Part shown: positions 10,833 through 23,978 of the stretch, in pieces
How positions within the stretch are numbered: the stretch's first letter is position 1
Layout: each line of letters begins with the position of its first letter
Origin: Notospermus geniculatus
Lineage: Eukaryota > Nemertea > Pilidiophora > Heteronemertea > Lineidae
Reading direction: 5' to 3'
Length of the DNA: 64,000 nucleotides
NCBI GenBank assembly: GCA_002633025.1
Contig: NMRB01000096.1
Coordinates: 239,849-303,848 of the forward strand
Made by a program: the position numbers and the translations under genes
Notes under the pieces: generated by a model
Databases searched by the model: none
The model's input: the letters and a program-made list of their open reading frames with translations, nothing else
Told to the model about the DNA's origin: nothing

Positions 10833-12692
10833 AGTTCTGATGTTGTCCGAAATTTTCGGGTCCGGGTTGGCAGCATTATATCATTTCAACGAGATCCAGT
10901 GGTCAAATGATCTTACAATATTCCATAGACCCTCAAAAGATGTTGGAGGAATCAAAGGGGTAACGTGCACAGCGAGCTCAACGGAGCTGACGCAGCGTCA
11001 TGACGCGATTTAGTTTCACGAACTGACGCCACGTGCCTCCACGGGGCACAGCTGATCGCACTTGAAACAGCCTTCCATCCGCTGCAGCCGGCTACTGGCT
11101 TATTGGTTAGATATTTTCTACTGACCATAACACAAGCATGACGGGTCTGCAGCCGCGGATTTGGTTACTTTCGAACGATTTGATGTTTTTCCCTCCAATT
11201 TTCGTGATTTTCTGGCCAGAAATATGCACGGGGAGCTAGAGAATTTACCATAGATATCAACTTCAGAGTGATGTTACTGCCACATACGGGCGAAAAGCAA
11301 AAATCGAAGACGATACGATCGAATTAGGAGCATCTCTGAATATGTCCTGTAAATCCTGCACTCATACACTAAACGGTGTTAAAAATAGACGAAGGGTCAA
11401 AAGTCGATACCCCTAAACCAAGGCATGCACCCTACAACGTCACGGCGTTTTACAGCGCCACTGGGACGCTGTGGTGAACTCTGACGTTACGTCATGGGCA
11501 AGGAATTCGTCCGAACTGGATCGCTGTGNNATGTCCTGATACCCATTAGCCTATATCATTTCAACGAGATCCAGTTGTCAAATGATTTTACAATATTCCA
11601 TAGGCCCCATAATCAAAAGATGTTGGAGGAATCAAAGGGGTAACGTGCCAAAATATGAAATCACCAGTGGGACACAAGCTACATGTTTTTGCCACTGAAG
11701 TTATTGGTTGCAAATGCACACCAACGAAGGCCAACTAATTTACAAGAGCTGAAGCTGTTGCGGGGTCTCTCATTGCCAGGAATAGATGGATGCAGTTTTT
11801 TGTTACGGCACAAAAACTGATGATGAGGTAGATGTTGGTCTAGACTTGCATGACTCACAGTTCCATCATCAGGAGAAAGACTTTCTTGCCTTCAAGGTGG
11901 TAAACTGCATTTATTGAAAAAATTGCCACTTTTTGGCAGGTTGGTGTTGTCTGTTTCGCTCATACCTACCATTTATCTGAGCAAAGGCACACTCGCCCAC
12001 GAAACCACTGCACTGGACAGAGGATATCAGATTGGGAAGAAAAACTTGGATTTTAATAACCCTGTGGATAATGCAAAAGATGTGTTCAATATTTGCACAA
12101 CTGAACCCACGAAATTAACTTGCTTTGTTGGCCTTCATCCATCAAAGACCTGCCACAGAAATTTCAGATCAAATTTTGCAGCAGTTCTCGCGTTAATGTA
12201 TAAGACGCCCCCCCCCCCCAAGATTTTGAAATAAAAATAAGAGCAAGTTGTAAAGCTACATGTAAACCAATGGTGAGGTTTCTAATCGATCAGACGATAA
12301 GAATTCTGCTCAAAGTCAGAGCCACTCGTTCATGTATATATGTATGTCGATCCATCCGTGGATTTAGCCTCGTGTCCTTCATCATGGTTTACAGCAACCA
12401 AGCTGCTAGCTCATCAACTCTTGCCACGAGTGTAACCAACAGGAATAACACTGCTTCTCTCTCATTTCATTGATTTTTCCCTGATGGGTGGTGACTCATC
12501 CGAGACATCACAAAAGAACCAAGATTATGTGGAGAGCCATCAGCAAAAACCTCAAACACTGCCTCGGCTGCAAAAATCGTGCTAATGTTGATAAATATGT
12601 GTCGATGGTGTAGCTAAATTACTCTGCTTCGAGATGAAAGAGGTCTCTGAGTTTTAATAGGCCTATTAATGGCCTGCAGTTGAGTTAATATC

Positions 12693-12812
12693 GAGTTTTT
12701 CGCAAAACCCCCGAAACGCCAACGCGAACGTCTATCGTGCTCTCTTCGTGGCATCGAACAATAGGTTTGAAGTTGGCGTTGGCGTTCCCCCTCGGGGGCT
12801 TTGCGAAAACTC
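12693..12812. mobile_element. Small inverted-repeat element, copy A
   Basis: The ends are inverted copies: GAGTTTTTCGCAAAACCCCC on the left and the complement of GGGGGCTTTGCGAAAACTC on the right. GCCAACGC repeats lie inside. The element is about 120 bp with no coding capacity, and it is probably a MITE. The same element is present in copy B. Confidence 0.5.
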
Positions 12813-13356
12813 CCTATTGCTGCCAAATCGTGTACCCTTCATGCCGGTAGTTTACCAACAGAGATGTTCCTCCTATGCCCAAGCACACTTTCTTTACTCG
12901 GGAGTCATGTTCTACCGTTAACAGCTCCACATATCGACATATCCTTGTCAGGATCTGTCATCTCATAATGCAAGATATCAGGCTGCTTTAATTCATGATA
13001 CATGGACCACTGATTGTGCCTTGTGGTTCAGGAAGGACATTGTTTCACCCAAAGTCTCACCAAGAGTGGGATTGAGACCTCAGACCTACTGACATTTATT
13101 CCAAAACACGACACCAGTGTGACCTGTACATTCTGAAGTTGGTGATGGTGAAGTATACAAGGCCTATGGTCACTTCACCTTCGGACTGTAGGCGTAGGCC
13201 TCCTCTCTACTCTCTACTCAGAGAGTGTAGTCCGAAGGGAAGCGATATCAACACTTGATTTTCAAGATGGGTTCAAAGATGCTAATCCAGTGACCTCTTC
13301 ACCCCAGTCGTGGCGTATCCTTCAAACTGTGAGTCACACTGTTTCATCTTCCTTAG

Positions 13357-14681
13357 GGATAGCAAGCAGGATCAATATCCCTCTGATCAACACGGAGATC
13401 ATCATGATCATGTGCCAACATACATCTACCACCAACGATCTATCGAAGAGGATGCAGCTCTAATCATTGGTGATCTTCATTGTGTCTTTTCAGTCATCAA
13501 GAAGCCAACCGGCCCTTGGCTTGAAGCAGTCAAAGTTGAGGGTAAGTACCCGCACTCCTTGTTTAGCCCTAGGGAACCCAAAGTGCTTTCCAGTATGAGG
13601 AAAATTATGATATCTTGGTAAAGTAATCGTTGTAGACCCAGAAAACATAAAATCAAACATTTTTGGCAATATCAATCTGTTGACCTACATTTTAAATTTG
13701 GGTCAAATATGACCCACTGGGTCATTGCGGAAGTTGTCTGAAGCCATACCTGTCATGTATTGAATCTGATTACATAAACAAAAGTGACAATGGTGTGTTT
13801 CAAATGTATTAACAACAATTTATAACCATGAAACATTCAAATCAATTCAACCTAATTCAGGAATTACCCTCCCTTCCCTCATGCACCCCCCTCCCGCACC
13901 TCCCCACCCTCCCCACACGCACCATCCCACCCCAAAAGTACAGTCAAGCTTCATGAAACTGAAACTCTATGTTATCTGTTCAGATAACATGATAGTTTGT
14001 GGACTTTCTGCAACATCTGGATGATCAGAGTCACTTTTTCTGTCAGTACGTGTCATCGTCACTTCCGAAATCACCATCATCAGCATCGAGATGGTCCAAT
14101 ACCTGATGTAGTTGTATTCTTCATGGATGATTAGCCATTCTACATGCAAAATACACGACAAAAATAAAGTTACAGTACATAAGCCAGATATGACCTTCTG
14201 GGTCTCAGGTTACCTAAAAACCCAATGGGTCATATCTGGAACACGGAAGTTGGAGACCTCCCCAAACATGCTGAAATTGCTAAAAAGTATTCAAAAAGTG
14301 GATGTATATGATCTATAACATCTAAAACATTGGTATATCTACCCATAATCTATGGTGCTTATCTATCGACGCAACAGCAGGCGAATATCCACGTCAGACT
14401 TCACAGTCCACACCAATAATTGAGCAGTACCATGTTCAGTCAGGCCTACAGAAGTTAGTTCAAGGATTGGCCACCAGATGTCTCACCTGGTGGGGTCAGA
14501 TATAGCCCTTTGGGCATTAGTGGTAAAATTTAAATGTTCCCCTCATATGGTTGCTTACCCTGGGTCCCCAAATAGGTGGGTCAAATTTGACCGCGTGGGT
14601 TCCCTAGGGTTAGGAAAAGTTTAAGGGGTAATTATACCACTGTCAGTCTCTTTGAAACGGAATAAACGTCTACTGCCAGAG
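13357..14681 (+). CDS. Candidate two-exon coding segment, copy A; product unknown
   Basis: The exons are 13357-13541 and 14647-14681. The first follows a strong acceptor (tttcatcttccttag), is open for 61 codons (including TYIYHQRSIEEDAAL and KKPTGPWLEAVKVE) and ends at GTAAGT in phase 1. The second starts after tgtcag with the two bases needed to complete the codon, reads SLKRNKRLLPE and ends at GTGAGA in phase 0. Compared with copy B the first exon differs by an in-frame 9-nt expansion. The intron contains a transposon. I do not recognise the protein, and flanking exons are not evident. Confidence 0.4.
13567..14609. mobile_element. piggyBac-like non-autonomous element, 1,043 bp
   Basis: The ends are perfect 14-bp inverted repeats, CCCTAGGGAACCCA on the left and its complement on the right. 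They are flanked by the 4-bp duplication TTAG at 13563-13566 and 14610-14613. Copy B of the surrounding block has the single uninterrupted site (ttgtttaggaaaag, near 22766), so the boundaries are exact. Elements of the piggyBac superfamily start with CCC and target TTAA, and TTAG is a known kind of variant. There is no transposase frame inside. The interior has repeated GGGTCATAT/ATATGACCC motifs near both ends, possibly transposase-binding sites. Confidence 0.8.
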
Positions 14682-17600
14682 GTGAGACAGCTTCCGAAGG
14701 ACGAACCAAGTAACGAAACTGACATCCCGACGAAAATACCCCAACTTCAAGGGCCGATTTTTTCATCCTCGTCTTCCCGTGTTCGACTGATCTCCTGCCC
14801 TTGAACTATTCCGCTGTACTATTTGCGGAACGTTTCGAGGGAAGAGGACCACTCTACGGGTGAATGATGGTGAACAGGGCCGCCATCAGCGAAAGGGGTC
14901 AAACGATGTCAAAAAAGACACATATTTGACAATGTTAGAGGTCTTTGCTCGGTTAATTAGTGTTGGTTGATAAAGATAAGAACCTCACGTTTCATTAGGG
15001 TCCAATTAAGACGCTATTTGTTTGATTTTTCTTGTTGAAATCGGCCATGGGGTATTTTCGTCGCGATCAGTTTTTGTTTACTACTTGCTTCGCTTCCTTC
15101 GAAGCTCTCGGATAGTTCTTTGGTGTGTTATTTGGGCTCTGTGCTTGACATTCTCTCTCTGACAGATCCCCAGGGTCAGACTTAGATCTACAGTTCACTT
15201 TCCAAAGAGTGAAATTTGTATAAAATTGCCCAAAGTTCTGATTTGCTGTAGTTTCTGTGGATGGAAAACTGGTTATTGCCCCTTTAAGTTGTTGATGGAC
15301 TGTCGGACTTTATCTAGTCGTGAGAACGATAAATAATAGATTAACCTGCCAACTGATATCTAGGTGACCAACATGTCTACCTTTCCGCCGATTCGTATTC
15401 GGTAGTATACGTCCGACAATGCCACGTCGTTACAGTTCCTTCCTCGTTTCCGTACCGGTAGCATACACATATCATCTTATTTCTTTACCGTCCTCTTTGT
15501 GGATGGATCTTTTTATGTCAGGTTGTGGACACTAAAATCAGGCCATTACCCTTGATCCCTACGTAGAGTATCCAAACAACCCTCGTGGCACAATAACAAA
15601 TGAACCCCCCACTCACATGTCGGGTATCATGGCTGCCAAGGTAAACGATCCTGACAGACATCTTCCTCATTTTATTGACATTTTGCCCACTGGGTCCGAT
15701 AATGCTATTCTATCCGTTTCCAATACTGGTAAAAAAAACAGACGTATGTGATTTCTAATAATATCATCACATGATCAGCAGGTGGGGATCAAAATAATGT
15801 CTAGCTTGGGTAACAAATTTACCAGGCTCCACAGATTAAAGGTGAGCTCCTGTAACATACTTCTATCTAAAATTATTTTCATAGAAACCACTAACCAACT
15901 TCATTATCTCACATTACTCTCCATCCTTTAAGCTTTTAGTGAGCTAAGGGAAGCTTCCGCGCCATAAAGTTAAATTAGCAGGGCTATCATTATGCTCCAT
16001 TAGCAGTCCATGCAGGTACTATTACATATAGTTTTCAATCATCAGTTTATGAGCTGCTTTTTCCCCGAGGTGTCTCTGGTGTTCATTTGTTGTCGTTGGA
16101 GACATGGGACATTTATATCATCAGCGACATCTATTGCAATACGGAAAAGTAGCTGCTGCATGCTTCTCTGTGTCTTGAGTTCCACTGACAGGATGAGTGA
16201 TTAAAGAGATAACTAAGCTTCTCAACGCTTATTCCCGCGCTTATTTCATCGCCGAGGACTGTGGTTATTTTGAGGCAAATGCAATTCGATCGCAAGTTAC
16301 CTTCGCGGTATTTCTTGAATTCCATCATGTGGTGTGCAAATAGGCTTCATAAAGTGTTAGTGGCCATGGCTCCTTTGGTAAGAACAACATAAGGAACATA
16401 TTATTAGAGTGTAGTAGGAACGTAACTTTGCTTTACATGGCACTGGAATTTGAAAATGATTTGAAAGATGGCTGTATCTGCAATCTTACTAAAAGTTAAG
16501 ATGTTTGTTGAGGTTGATATTATCCTTTCCTGCTCGTGTAAATAGAAGTTCTGTCACAGCAGTGTCCAACGACTGACTTCCTATAAAACAAAATCGCTCA
16601 AAGCGCAGGAAGATCGCATCTGCTGGAAATGCAAACTGTCTTCAGCGACAATAACTCATGATCGTTATGTAAATGGCTGTAGGAATCTTACTATTTATTT
16701 TGAAGAAAAAAGTTTCTTTCTGATGGTAAGAGGACTGTGGACTGTTTGAACAAACCTGGCCAGACATCGCCTGACAGTAGTTTGTTGCCGATATATTTTG
16801 AACAAATACGTGGACTTGCATGTAGATCTACTCGGGAGGTTTGAGATTATGATTTTGTGAAGAGGTGTCGGTCTTCTTGAACAAATAAACACTTTAGAAG
16901 CTCGTGGTGTCGTTGTTGCTGGGGATCACGGAGGGCACCACAGACTCCAACCTTGATGGATGATGTCAAGTACCATCAAACATTTTAGGAGTCAATATTG
17001 TTCAACTTCCCCGTCACTTCCACTCTACATCCCTGATAATCTGACAAAACTGTCCTGACGTGACCCAATTCCTCATCACGTCAGCGGATTGTCATCTGAC
17101 ATGTTTAGAATCCAATCCGATGGAGTCAGTGTCTATACATTCTATAATTACTGGATGATCATTTTAATTGCCATGTAGGCCTATCATCCAATCAAATATC
17201 CCATAACTAGGTCAGGAAACCCGGCCATGTCAAACATGTCATGAAACATTAATAGCAGGATTGACGTCAGAATGTATCTGATTGGTACAAACCTTATACA
17301 GTGTATACAGTCTCCGTTCTGTGACTTCTTCCGTTGATCCAAAGTCCAAATGCTTGCAGTGGATTTTCAGCCATGTGTGGAATTTGCCTGACATCACTTG
17401 AACCAGTTTCATGACATGCTTGGCTGTTAATAGATGTAGGAGAGTGTACACCCATGTACGGACTACTGCAGCCAGCTTAACTTGAGTCTCACGAAGGAAA
17501 AGCGGGACAGAACCCACTTAATTAAGTCCAGATGTCAACCTATATTAGAATGGGTTGTTCATTTAGAGCAGCCGCTAATTGTTGATGCCATAAACAGCGG

Positions 17601-17973
17601 TACATCTCATTCACTAACTACTGCACTCCTATAAAGGTTATCATGTTATGGTGAAATCAACAGCACTATATGAAAGGATTTACTACTGGCGAGAATGAGA
17701 GGACTATAAATATAAATGCGTTGTTGATACAGGAGGCTGGCATATGGTGTTGGGCAGCGAGCCAGTCACGAGGAAGCTGGAAGCACGTGTGTAGCTCATG
17801 TAGTACTACAGTACTATTATTGCTTACCAGCAAGGTGAAAAGTTATTCAGCTTCGTGTACCATTTGGATACAGACGCTACTTGAAGCAACCAGAGGCTTT
17901 TCGGGACAGTGTCTGTTGTCTGTTGCATACAAGCAAGAATATATAACTACCATAGATACAAAAGATTTGATCG

Positions 17974-18024
17974 ATGAAAACTTTAGATAGTGTGGATCAT
18001 GTGATGCAGGACAAACTCAAACAG
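17974..18024 (+). CDS. Weak candidate initial exon, copy A
   Basis: An ATG opens 17 codons (MKTLDSVDHVMQDKLKQ) that end at a good donor, GTAAGA, in phase 0. The same 51 bases and donor occur in copy B at 26117-26167. It may be the first exon of a gene whose remainder I could not find; it is short enough to be chance. Confidence 0.22.
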
Positions 18025-20429
18025 GTAAGATAGTTGTATTTTTTTAGGTCAGCAGCATTGCATTTGACGATTGGTTGAGCTGAGAAAGAATTACTTAATA
18101 TGCTCATTCTAGGCATAGATTTCTATTGTTATCCAACTGTGACATTGGCCTGTATTCTCGTGCAAATACGAAACTTGTGTTCTTCCTCATGGTATCATGG
18201 TCCTTTCATAAAATCGGTGTTTATAAAGTGACTGAGTTGAATCCGAGATGTTCAACATGTTCTAAGTTATTTTGTAACTGAGAGTCAGCTATAGAGGGAA
18301 TCCATGTGTTCGGAGTTAAGGGATCGTACCTAAGTTTCACCGCCAGTAGCACATGAGGTATTGATTTTCGTTTCCCAATGTTAACCTGCCAGATGGGCTC
18401 ATTAGCTCTTCATCCTCCTTGAGTTCATCATTGACCAGCTGTCGATCATCCATGACTCGTTTAATTATTACACGGCTCCTCACTCCTGCTCAATGAACTA
18501 ACTGCAGTGACTGCATCCCTCTGAGATGTCATTGAAAGAAAGCTGCTGTTCGTAGGGGTCCAACCCTGAAAAGACAGACGCGAATTCGAAATAGCCTGCA
18601 AGATCATCTAAAATTCAGTTGATGCCAAAATGGTCGAACATGAACAAGTCCTGAGATTTGCTTCGTAGGAGATGCAGTATCAACCTGAATATGAGATTGA
18701 TAGTAGTTTTGCAAGGTGATTGTCATAATTGTTGTGTTTTGTCCAGGTATGGCTTCAATAAGAATGGTGAAAAAGTTGGTCACTTGTTGTGTACAAGGCT
18801 GGGATATCAAGGTAGGCAGGTGATCATCAAAATGCCCTGATCTTTCAAGTTACATGTACATCATGCTTTGTGGCGGAGTTTTTCCTTGACCATGCTTGAC
18901 GAAAATCATTGGAAAGGTGCTTGAAACTGCTTTTGTGGATCTGTTCAAACTTAGTGACTTTTACATTGTATGTCTGCCAGTAGAATTCTGTTTATCAAAG
19001 TTACAACGTCTTTGATACCTGGACAGTACTTCTTGTGGTGTCTTTCTGAGAATGCCGATATCAAAGTTACCAGTTCATCAGGCTCTGTGGATGTAAGATG
19101 TATTGCTTTGAATTCTTGGTGTGGTGAGAAGCCAGGGCTGCCATCCGTATAAAGTGCTCAATGGACATGACTTCGAGGTGAACAGACACAAAGATGGTAA
19201 CTAAAAGATGAATCTGAGGAAGTTTTTTGTTCAAAGACAAAACGGTTACTGACTGCTGTTGAGATAGCTTAATGGCGAGTAGTGTTCGCTTACCGTCAGA
19301 GACTAGATCCTCTCAGGGGGGATGGCTCCACAAAACATGGTGCTCAGGTGGAGGACGACAGGTAAATATGATCTCTTAATAATATTTGGAGAGAAACACG
19401 AGATAATGTGATATTGGTTACATTCTATTAGTTCAATTTGTTCTGAGAAACGTTTTGTTTTGGTTGTAGAGTGGGAACAAGCTGACGATTCATCCAAGAA
19501 GAAAATGGTCACAACTCTTGTTTATCTTGAAAGAAGCCTGAAGTGTAGACCAAGCTGCACAGAGTCACAGCCTACTCAGTCAGTTGTCATTGTACAAGGC
19601 TGAGGGTTGCACCACACATCCATACGTTCACTTCTAAGATACTTTTGATTATAATTCAGAGAATTGTGTTGACTGTGTAAAATGATCATGGAAATCATTC
19701 CAGAAGTCCTTCAACTAATTGGTGGTAATTTGGGTCACAATAATTATATATATTTTGGCTTCCCATTCAAGCTTTGACCAGGAAATCTCCTATTACTAGA
19801 GAAATAATGAGACATACGAGAGAAGGATGGTCTCACTAAAGGATAACTCTGCTTTGCCGAGATCCACATAATGATTTGTCATTCTAACACCAGGTGGCAG
19901 TTGCTACGTGTGTACAGTGCCCTCTATTGAGTAATGAGACACATGCACTATTGTCATGTAGCCTATCAGATGTTGGGCAAGTCGACCTCGAGATATTCAG
20001 GACAGCTCGTTCCTACTTGCATCATTTTGCATCGAACTCTGTCATTGCTATAGGTGATATAATGTGTATCCAGTAGTCTGCACCTCGTGTTACACGCAAG
20101 TACAACACAATATATCGACTTTGTAACCCTCGTTAATGAGAGGCAGTCACTTGAATGACCACTCGTGTATTTAATTAGTGACTAATGGGGACTGGGAGAT
20201 GTCGTGCTATTGGGTTAATTACAGTCGTGGTGTACACAGCTACGCAAAACCACGTATCATGTGACGTCATCGATTTCGCTGTCTGGTCCATTGTCGTCAT
20301 GCGCTCCGGCCCCCGCTGGGTGCCTGAAGTTGAGGCACGCACTACGACAGGGGACCAGTCTAGTTCTGATGTTGTCCGAAAGTTTTGGGCCGGGTTGGCA
20401 GCATTAGCCTGATTCTAGGACATTTGCCC

Positions 20430-21427
20430 NNNNNNNNNNNNNNNNNNNNNNNNNNNNNNNNNNNNNNNNNNNNNNNNNNNNNNNNNNNNNNNNNNNNNNN
20501 NNNNNNNNNNNNNNNNNNNNNNNNNNNNNNNNNNNNNNNNNNNNNNNNNNNNNNNNNNNNNNNNNNNNNNNNNNNNNNNNNNNNNNNNNNNNNNNNNNNN
20601 NNNNNNNNNNNNNNNNNNNNNNNNNNNNNNNNNNNNNNNNNNNNNNNNNNNNNNNNNNNNNNNNNNNNNNNNNNNNNNNNNNNNNNNNNNNNNNNNNNNN
20701 NNNNNNNNNNNNNNNNNNNNNNNNNNNNNNNNNNNNNNNNNNNNNNNNNNNNNNNNNNNNNNNNNNNNNNNNNNNNNNNNNNNNNNNNNNNNNNNNNNNN
20801 NNNNNNNNNNNNNNNNNNNNNNNNNNNNNNNNNNNNNNNNNNNNNNNNNNNNNNNNNNNNNNNNNNNNNNNNNNNNNNNNNNNNNNNNNNNNNNNNNNNN
20901 NNNNNNNNNNNNNNNNNNNNNNNNNNNNNNNNNNNNNNNNNNNNNNNNNNNNNNNNNNNNNNNNNNNNNNNNNNNNNNNNNNNNNNNNNNNNNNNNNNNN
21001 NNNNNNNNNNNNNNNNNNNNNNNNNNNNNNNNNNNNNNNNNNNNNNNNNNNNNNNNNNNNNNNNNNNNNNNNNNNNNNNNNNNNNNNNNNNNNNNNNNNN
21101 NNNNNNNNNNNNNNNNNNNNNNNNNNNNNNNNNNNNNNNNNNNNNNNNNNNNNNNNNNNNNNNNNNNNNNNNNNNNNNNNNNNNNNNNNNNNNNNNNNNN
21201 NNNNNNNNNNNNNNNNNNNNNNNNNNNNNNNNNNNNNNNNNNNNNNNNNNNNNNNNNNNNNNNNNNNNNNNNNNNNNNNNNNNNNNNNNNNNNNNNNNNN
21301 NNNNNNNNNNNNNNNNNNNNNNNNNNNNNNNNNNNNNNNNNNNNNNNNNNNNNNNNNNNNNNNNNNNNNNNNNNNNNNNNNNNNNNNNNNNNNNNNNNNN
21401 NNNNNNNNNNNNNNNNNNNNNNNNNNN
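20430..21427. other. Assembly gap (998 N)
   Basis: All bases are undetermined. The right edge is a run of 13 C, a typical sequencing stop. The matching position in copy A (around 12208) also has a C run. Reading frames that appear to cross this region are meaningless. Confidence 0.99.
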
Positions 21428-21913
21428 CCCCCCCCCCCCCAAGATTTTGAAATAAAAATAAGAGCAAGTTGTAAAGCTACATGTAAACCAATGGTGAGGT
21501 TTCTAATCGATCAGACGATAAGAATTCTGCTCAAAGTCAGAGCCACTCGTTCATGTATACATGTATGTCGATCCATCCGTGGATTTAGCCTCGTGTCCTT
21601 CATCATGGTTTACAGCAACCAAGCTGCTAGCTCATCAACTCTTGCCACGAGTGTAACCAACAGGAATAACACTGCTTCTCTCTCATTTCATTGATTTTTC
21701 CCTGATGGGTGGTGACTCATCCGAGACATCACAAAAGAACCAAGATTATGTGGAGAGCCATCAGCAAAAACCTCAAACACTGCCTCGGCTGCAAAAATCG
21801 TGCTAATGTTGATAAATATGTGTCGATGGTGTAGCTAAATTACTCTGCTTCGAGATGAAAGAGGTCTCTGAGTTTTAATAGGCCTATTAATGGCCTGCAG
21901 TTGAGTTAATATC

Positions 21914-22033
21914 GAGTTTTTCGCAAAACCCCCGAAACGCCAACGCGAACGTCTATCGTGCTCTCTTCGTGGCATCGAACAATAGGTTTGAAGTTGGCGT
22001 TGGCGTTCCCCCTCGGGGGCTTTGCGAAAACTC
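21914..22033. mobile_element. Small inverted-repeat element, copy B
   Basis: This is the counterpart of the element at 12693-12812, with the same inverted ends and apparently identical sequence. It was therefore present before the two copies separated. Confidence 0.5.
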
Positions 22034-22571
22034 CCTATTGCTGCCAAATCGTGTACCCTTCATGCCGGTAGTTTACCAACAGAGATGTTCCTCCTATGCC
22101 CAAGCACACTTTCTTTACTCGGGAGTCATGTTCTACCGTTAACAGCTCCACATATCGACATATCCTTGTCAGGATCTGTCATCTCATAATGCAAGATATC
22201 AGGCTGCTTTAATTCATGATACATGGACCACTGATTGTGCCTTGTGGTTCAGGAAGGACATTGTTTCACCCAAAGTCTCACCAAGAGTGGGATTGAGACC
22301 TCAGACCTACTGACATTTATTCCAAAACACGACACCAGTGTGACCTGTACATTCTGAAGTTGGTGATGGTGAAGTATACAAGGCCTATGGTCACTTCACC
22401 TTCGGACTGTAGGCGTAGGCCTACTCTCTACTCAGAGAGTGTAGTCCGAAGGGAAGCGATATCAACACTTGATTTTCAAGATGGGTTCAAGGATGCTAAT
22501 CCAGTGACCTCTTCACCCCAGTCGTGGCGTATCCTTTCAAACTGTGAGTCACACTGTTTCATCTTCCTTAG

Positions 22572-22841
22572 GGATAGCAAGCAGGATCAATATCCCTCTG
22601 ATCAACACGGAGATCATGTGCCAACATACATCTACCACCAACGATCTATCGAAGAGGATGCAGCTCTAATCATTGGTGATCTTCCTTGTGTCTTTTCAGT
22701 CATCAAGAAGCCAACCGGCCCTTGGCTTGAAGCAGTCAAAGTTGAGAGTAAGTACCCGTACTCCTTGTTTAGGAAAAGTTTAAGGGGTAATACATGTACA
22801 TGTCAGTCTCTTTGAAACGGAACAAACGTCTACTGCCAGAG
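22572..22841 (+). CDS. Candidate two-exon coding segment, copy B; product unknown
   Basis: This is the counterpart of 13357-14681, with exons 22572-22747 and 22807-22841. The frame and phases are the same, and the intron is only 59 bp because the copy A transposon is absent. The first exon is 9 nt shorter than in copy A, in frame (HGDHVP against HGDHHDHVP). Preservation of frame and splice sites across both copies supports coding, though recent duplication alone could explain much of it. Confidence 0.4.
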
Positions 22842-23910
22842 GTGAGACAGCTTCTGAAGGACGAACCAAGTAAACGAAACTGTCATCCCGACAAAAATAC
22901 CCCAACTTCAATGGCCGATTTTTTCATCCTCGCCTTCCCGTGTTCGACTGGTCTCCTGCCCTTGAAACATTCCGCTGTACGATTTGCGGAACCTTTCGAG
23001 GGAAGAGGACCAGTCTACGGGTGAATGATGGTGAACAGGGCCGCCATCAGCGAAAGGGGTCAAACGATGTCAAAAAAGACACATATTTGACAATGTTAGA
23101 GGTCTTTGCTCGGTTAATTAGTGTTGGTTGATAAAGATAAGAACCTCACGTTTCATTAGGGTCCAATTAAGACGCTATTTGTTTGATTTTTCTTGTTGAA
23201 ATCGGCCCTGGGGTATTTTCGTCGCGATCAGTTTTGTTTACTACTTGCTTCGCTTCCTTCGAAGCTCTCGGATAGTTCTAAATACGTTTGATGTGGTATT
23301 TGGGCTCTGTGCTTGACATTCTCTCACTGACAGCTCTCCAGGGTCAAACTTATACAGTTCACTAGCCAAAGAGTGAAATTTGTATAAAATTGCCCAACTG
23401 ATTTGCTGTAGTTTCTGTGGATGGAAAACTGGTTATTGCCCCTTTAAGTTGTTGATGGACTGTCGGACTTTATCTAGTCGTGAGCACGATAAATAATAGA
23501 TTAACCTGCCAACTGATATCTAGGTGACCAACATGTCTACCTTTCCGCCGATTCCTATTCGGTAGTATACGTCCGACAATGCCACGTCGTTACAGTTCCT
23601 TCCTCGTTTCCGTACCGGTAGCATACACAATCATCTTATTTCTTTACCGTCCTCTTTGTGGATGGATTTTTTTACGTCAGGTTTAGTGGACACTAAAATC
23701 AGGCCACTAAAATCAGGCCATTACCCTTGATCCCTACGTAGAGTATCCAAACAACCCTCGTGGCACAATAACAATGAACCCCCCACTCATGGCAGCCAAG
23801 GTAAACGATCCTGACAGACATCTTCCTCATTTTATTGACATTTTGCCCACTGGGTCCGATAATGCTACATGTATTCTATCCGTTTCCAATACTGGTAAAA
23901 AAAGCAGACG

Positions 23911-23978
23911 TATGTGATTTCTAATAATATCATCAGCAGGTGGGTATGTGATTTCTAATAATATCATCAGCAGGTGGG
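23911..23978. repeat. 34-bp perfect tandem duplication, copy B only
   Basis: A 34-bp unit starting tatgtgatttctaataatat occurs twice in direct succession. Copy A has a single, slightly different unit near 15747. It is a replication-slippage type change private to copy B. Confidence 0.8.

Larger units (their letters stand above)
9418..18995 (+). repeat. Direct duplication, copy A (about 9.6 kb)
   Basis: This block begins at tcaaagttacaacgtctttg and is repeated from 18996. Copy A ends just after ccagtagaattctgttt, and copy B starts immediately. The outer end of copy B (about 27083) has the same ccagtagaattctgttt followed by unique sequence. Copies A and B are near-identical over long stretches (for example 12241-13180 against 21464-22400) but differ by many small indels. 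This could be a recent tandem duplication, or two haplotypes of a polymorphic genome assembled end to end. A weak tcaaag similarity sits at the junction. Confidence 0.9.

Noticed and set aside
17293-17423. Minus-strand segment ending at a GTTTGT donor and open in both duplicate copies
   Set aside because: The possible acceptor (aacag) in copy A is changed to aacaa in copy B (near 25569), and the remainder shows no recognisable protein.
20360-21467. Three very long open frames on both strands
   Set aside because: They consist of translated N bases across the assembly gap.
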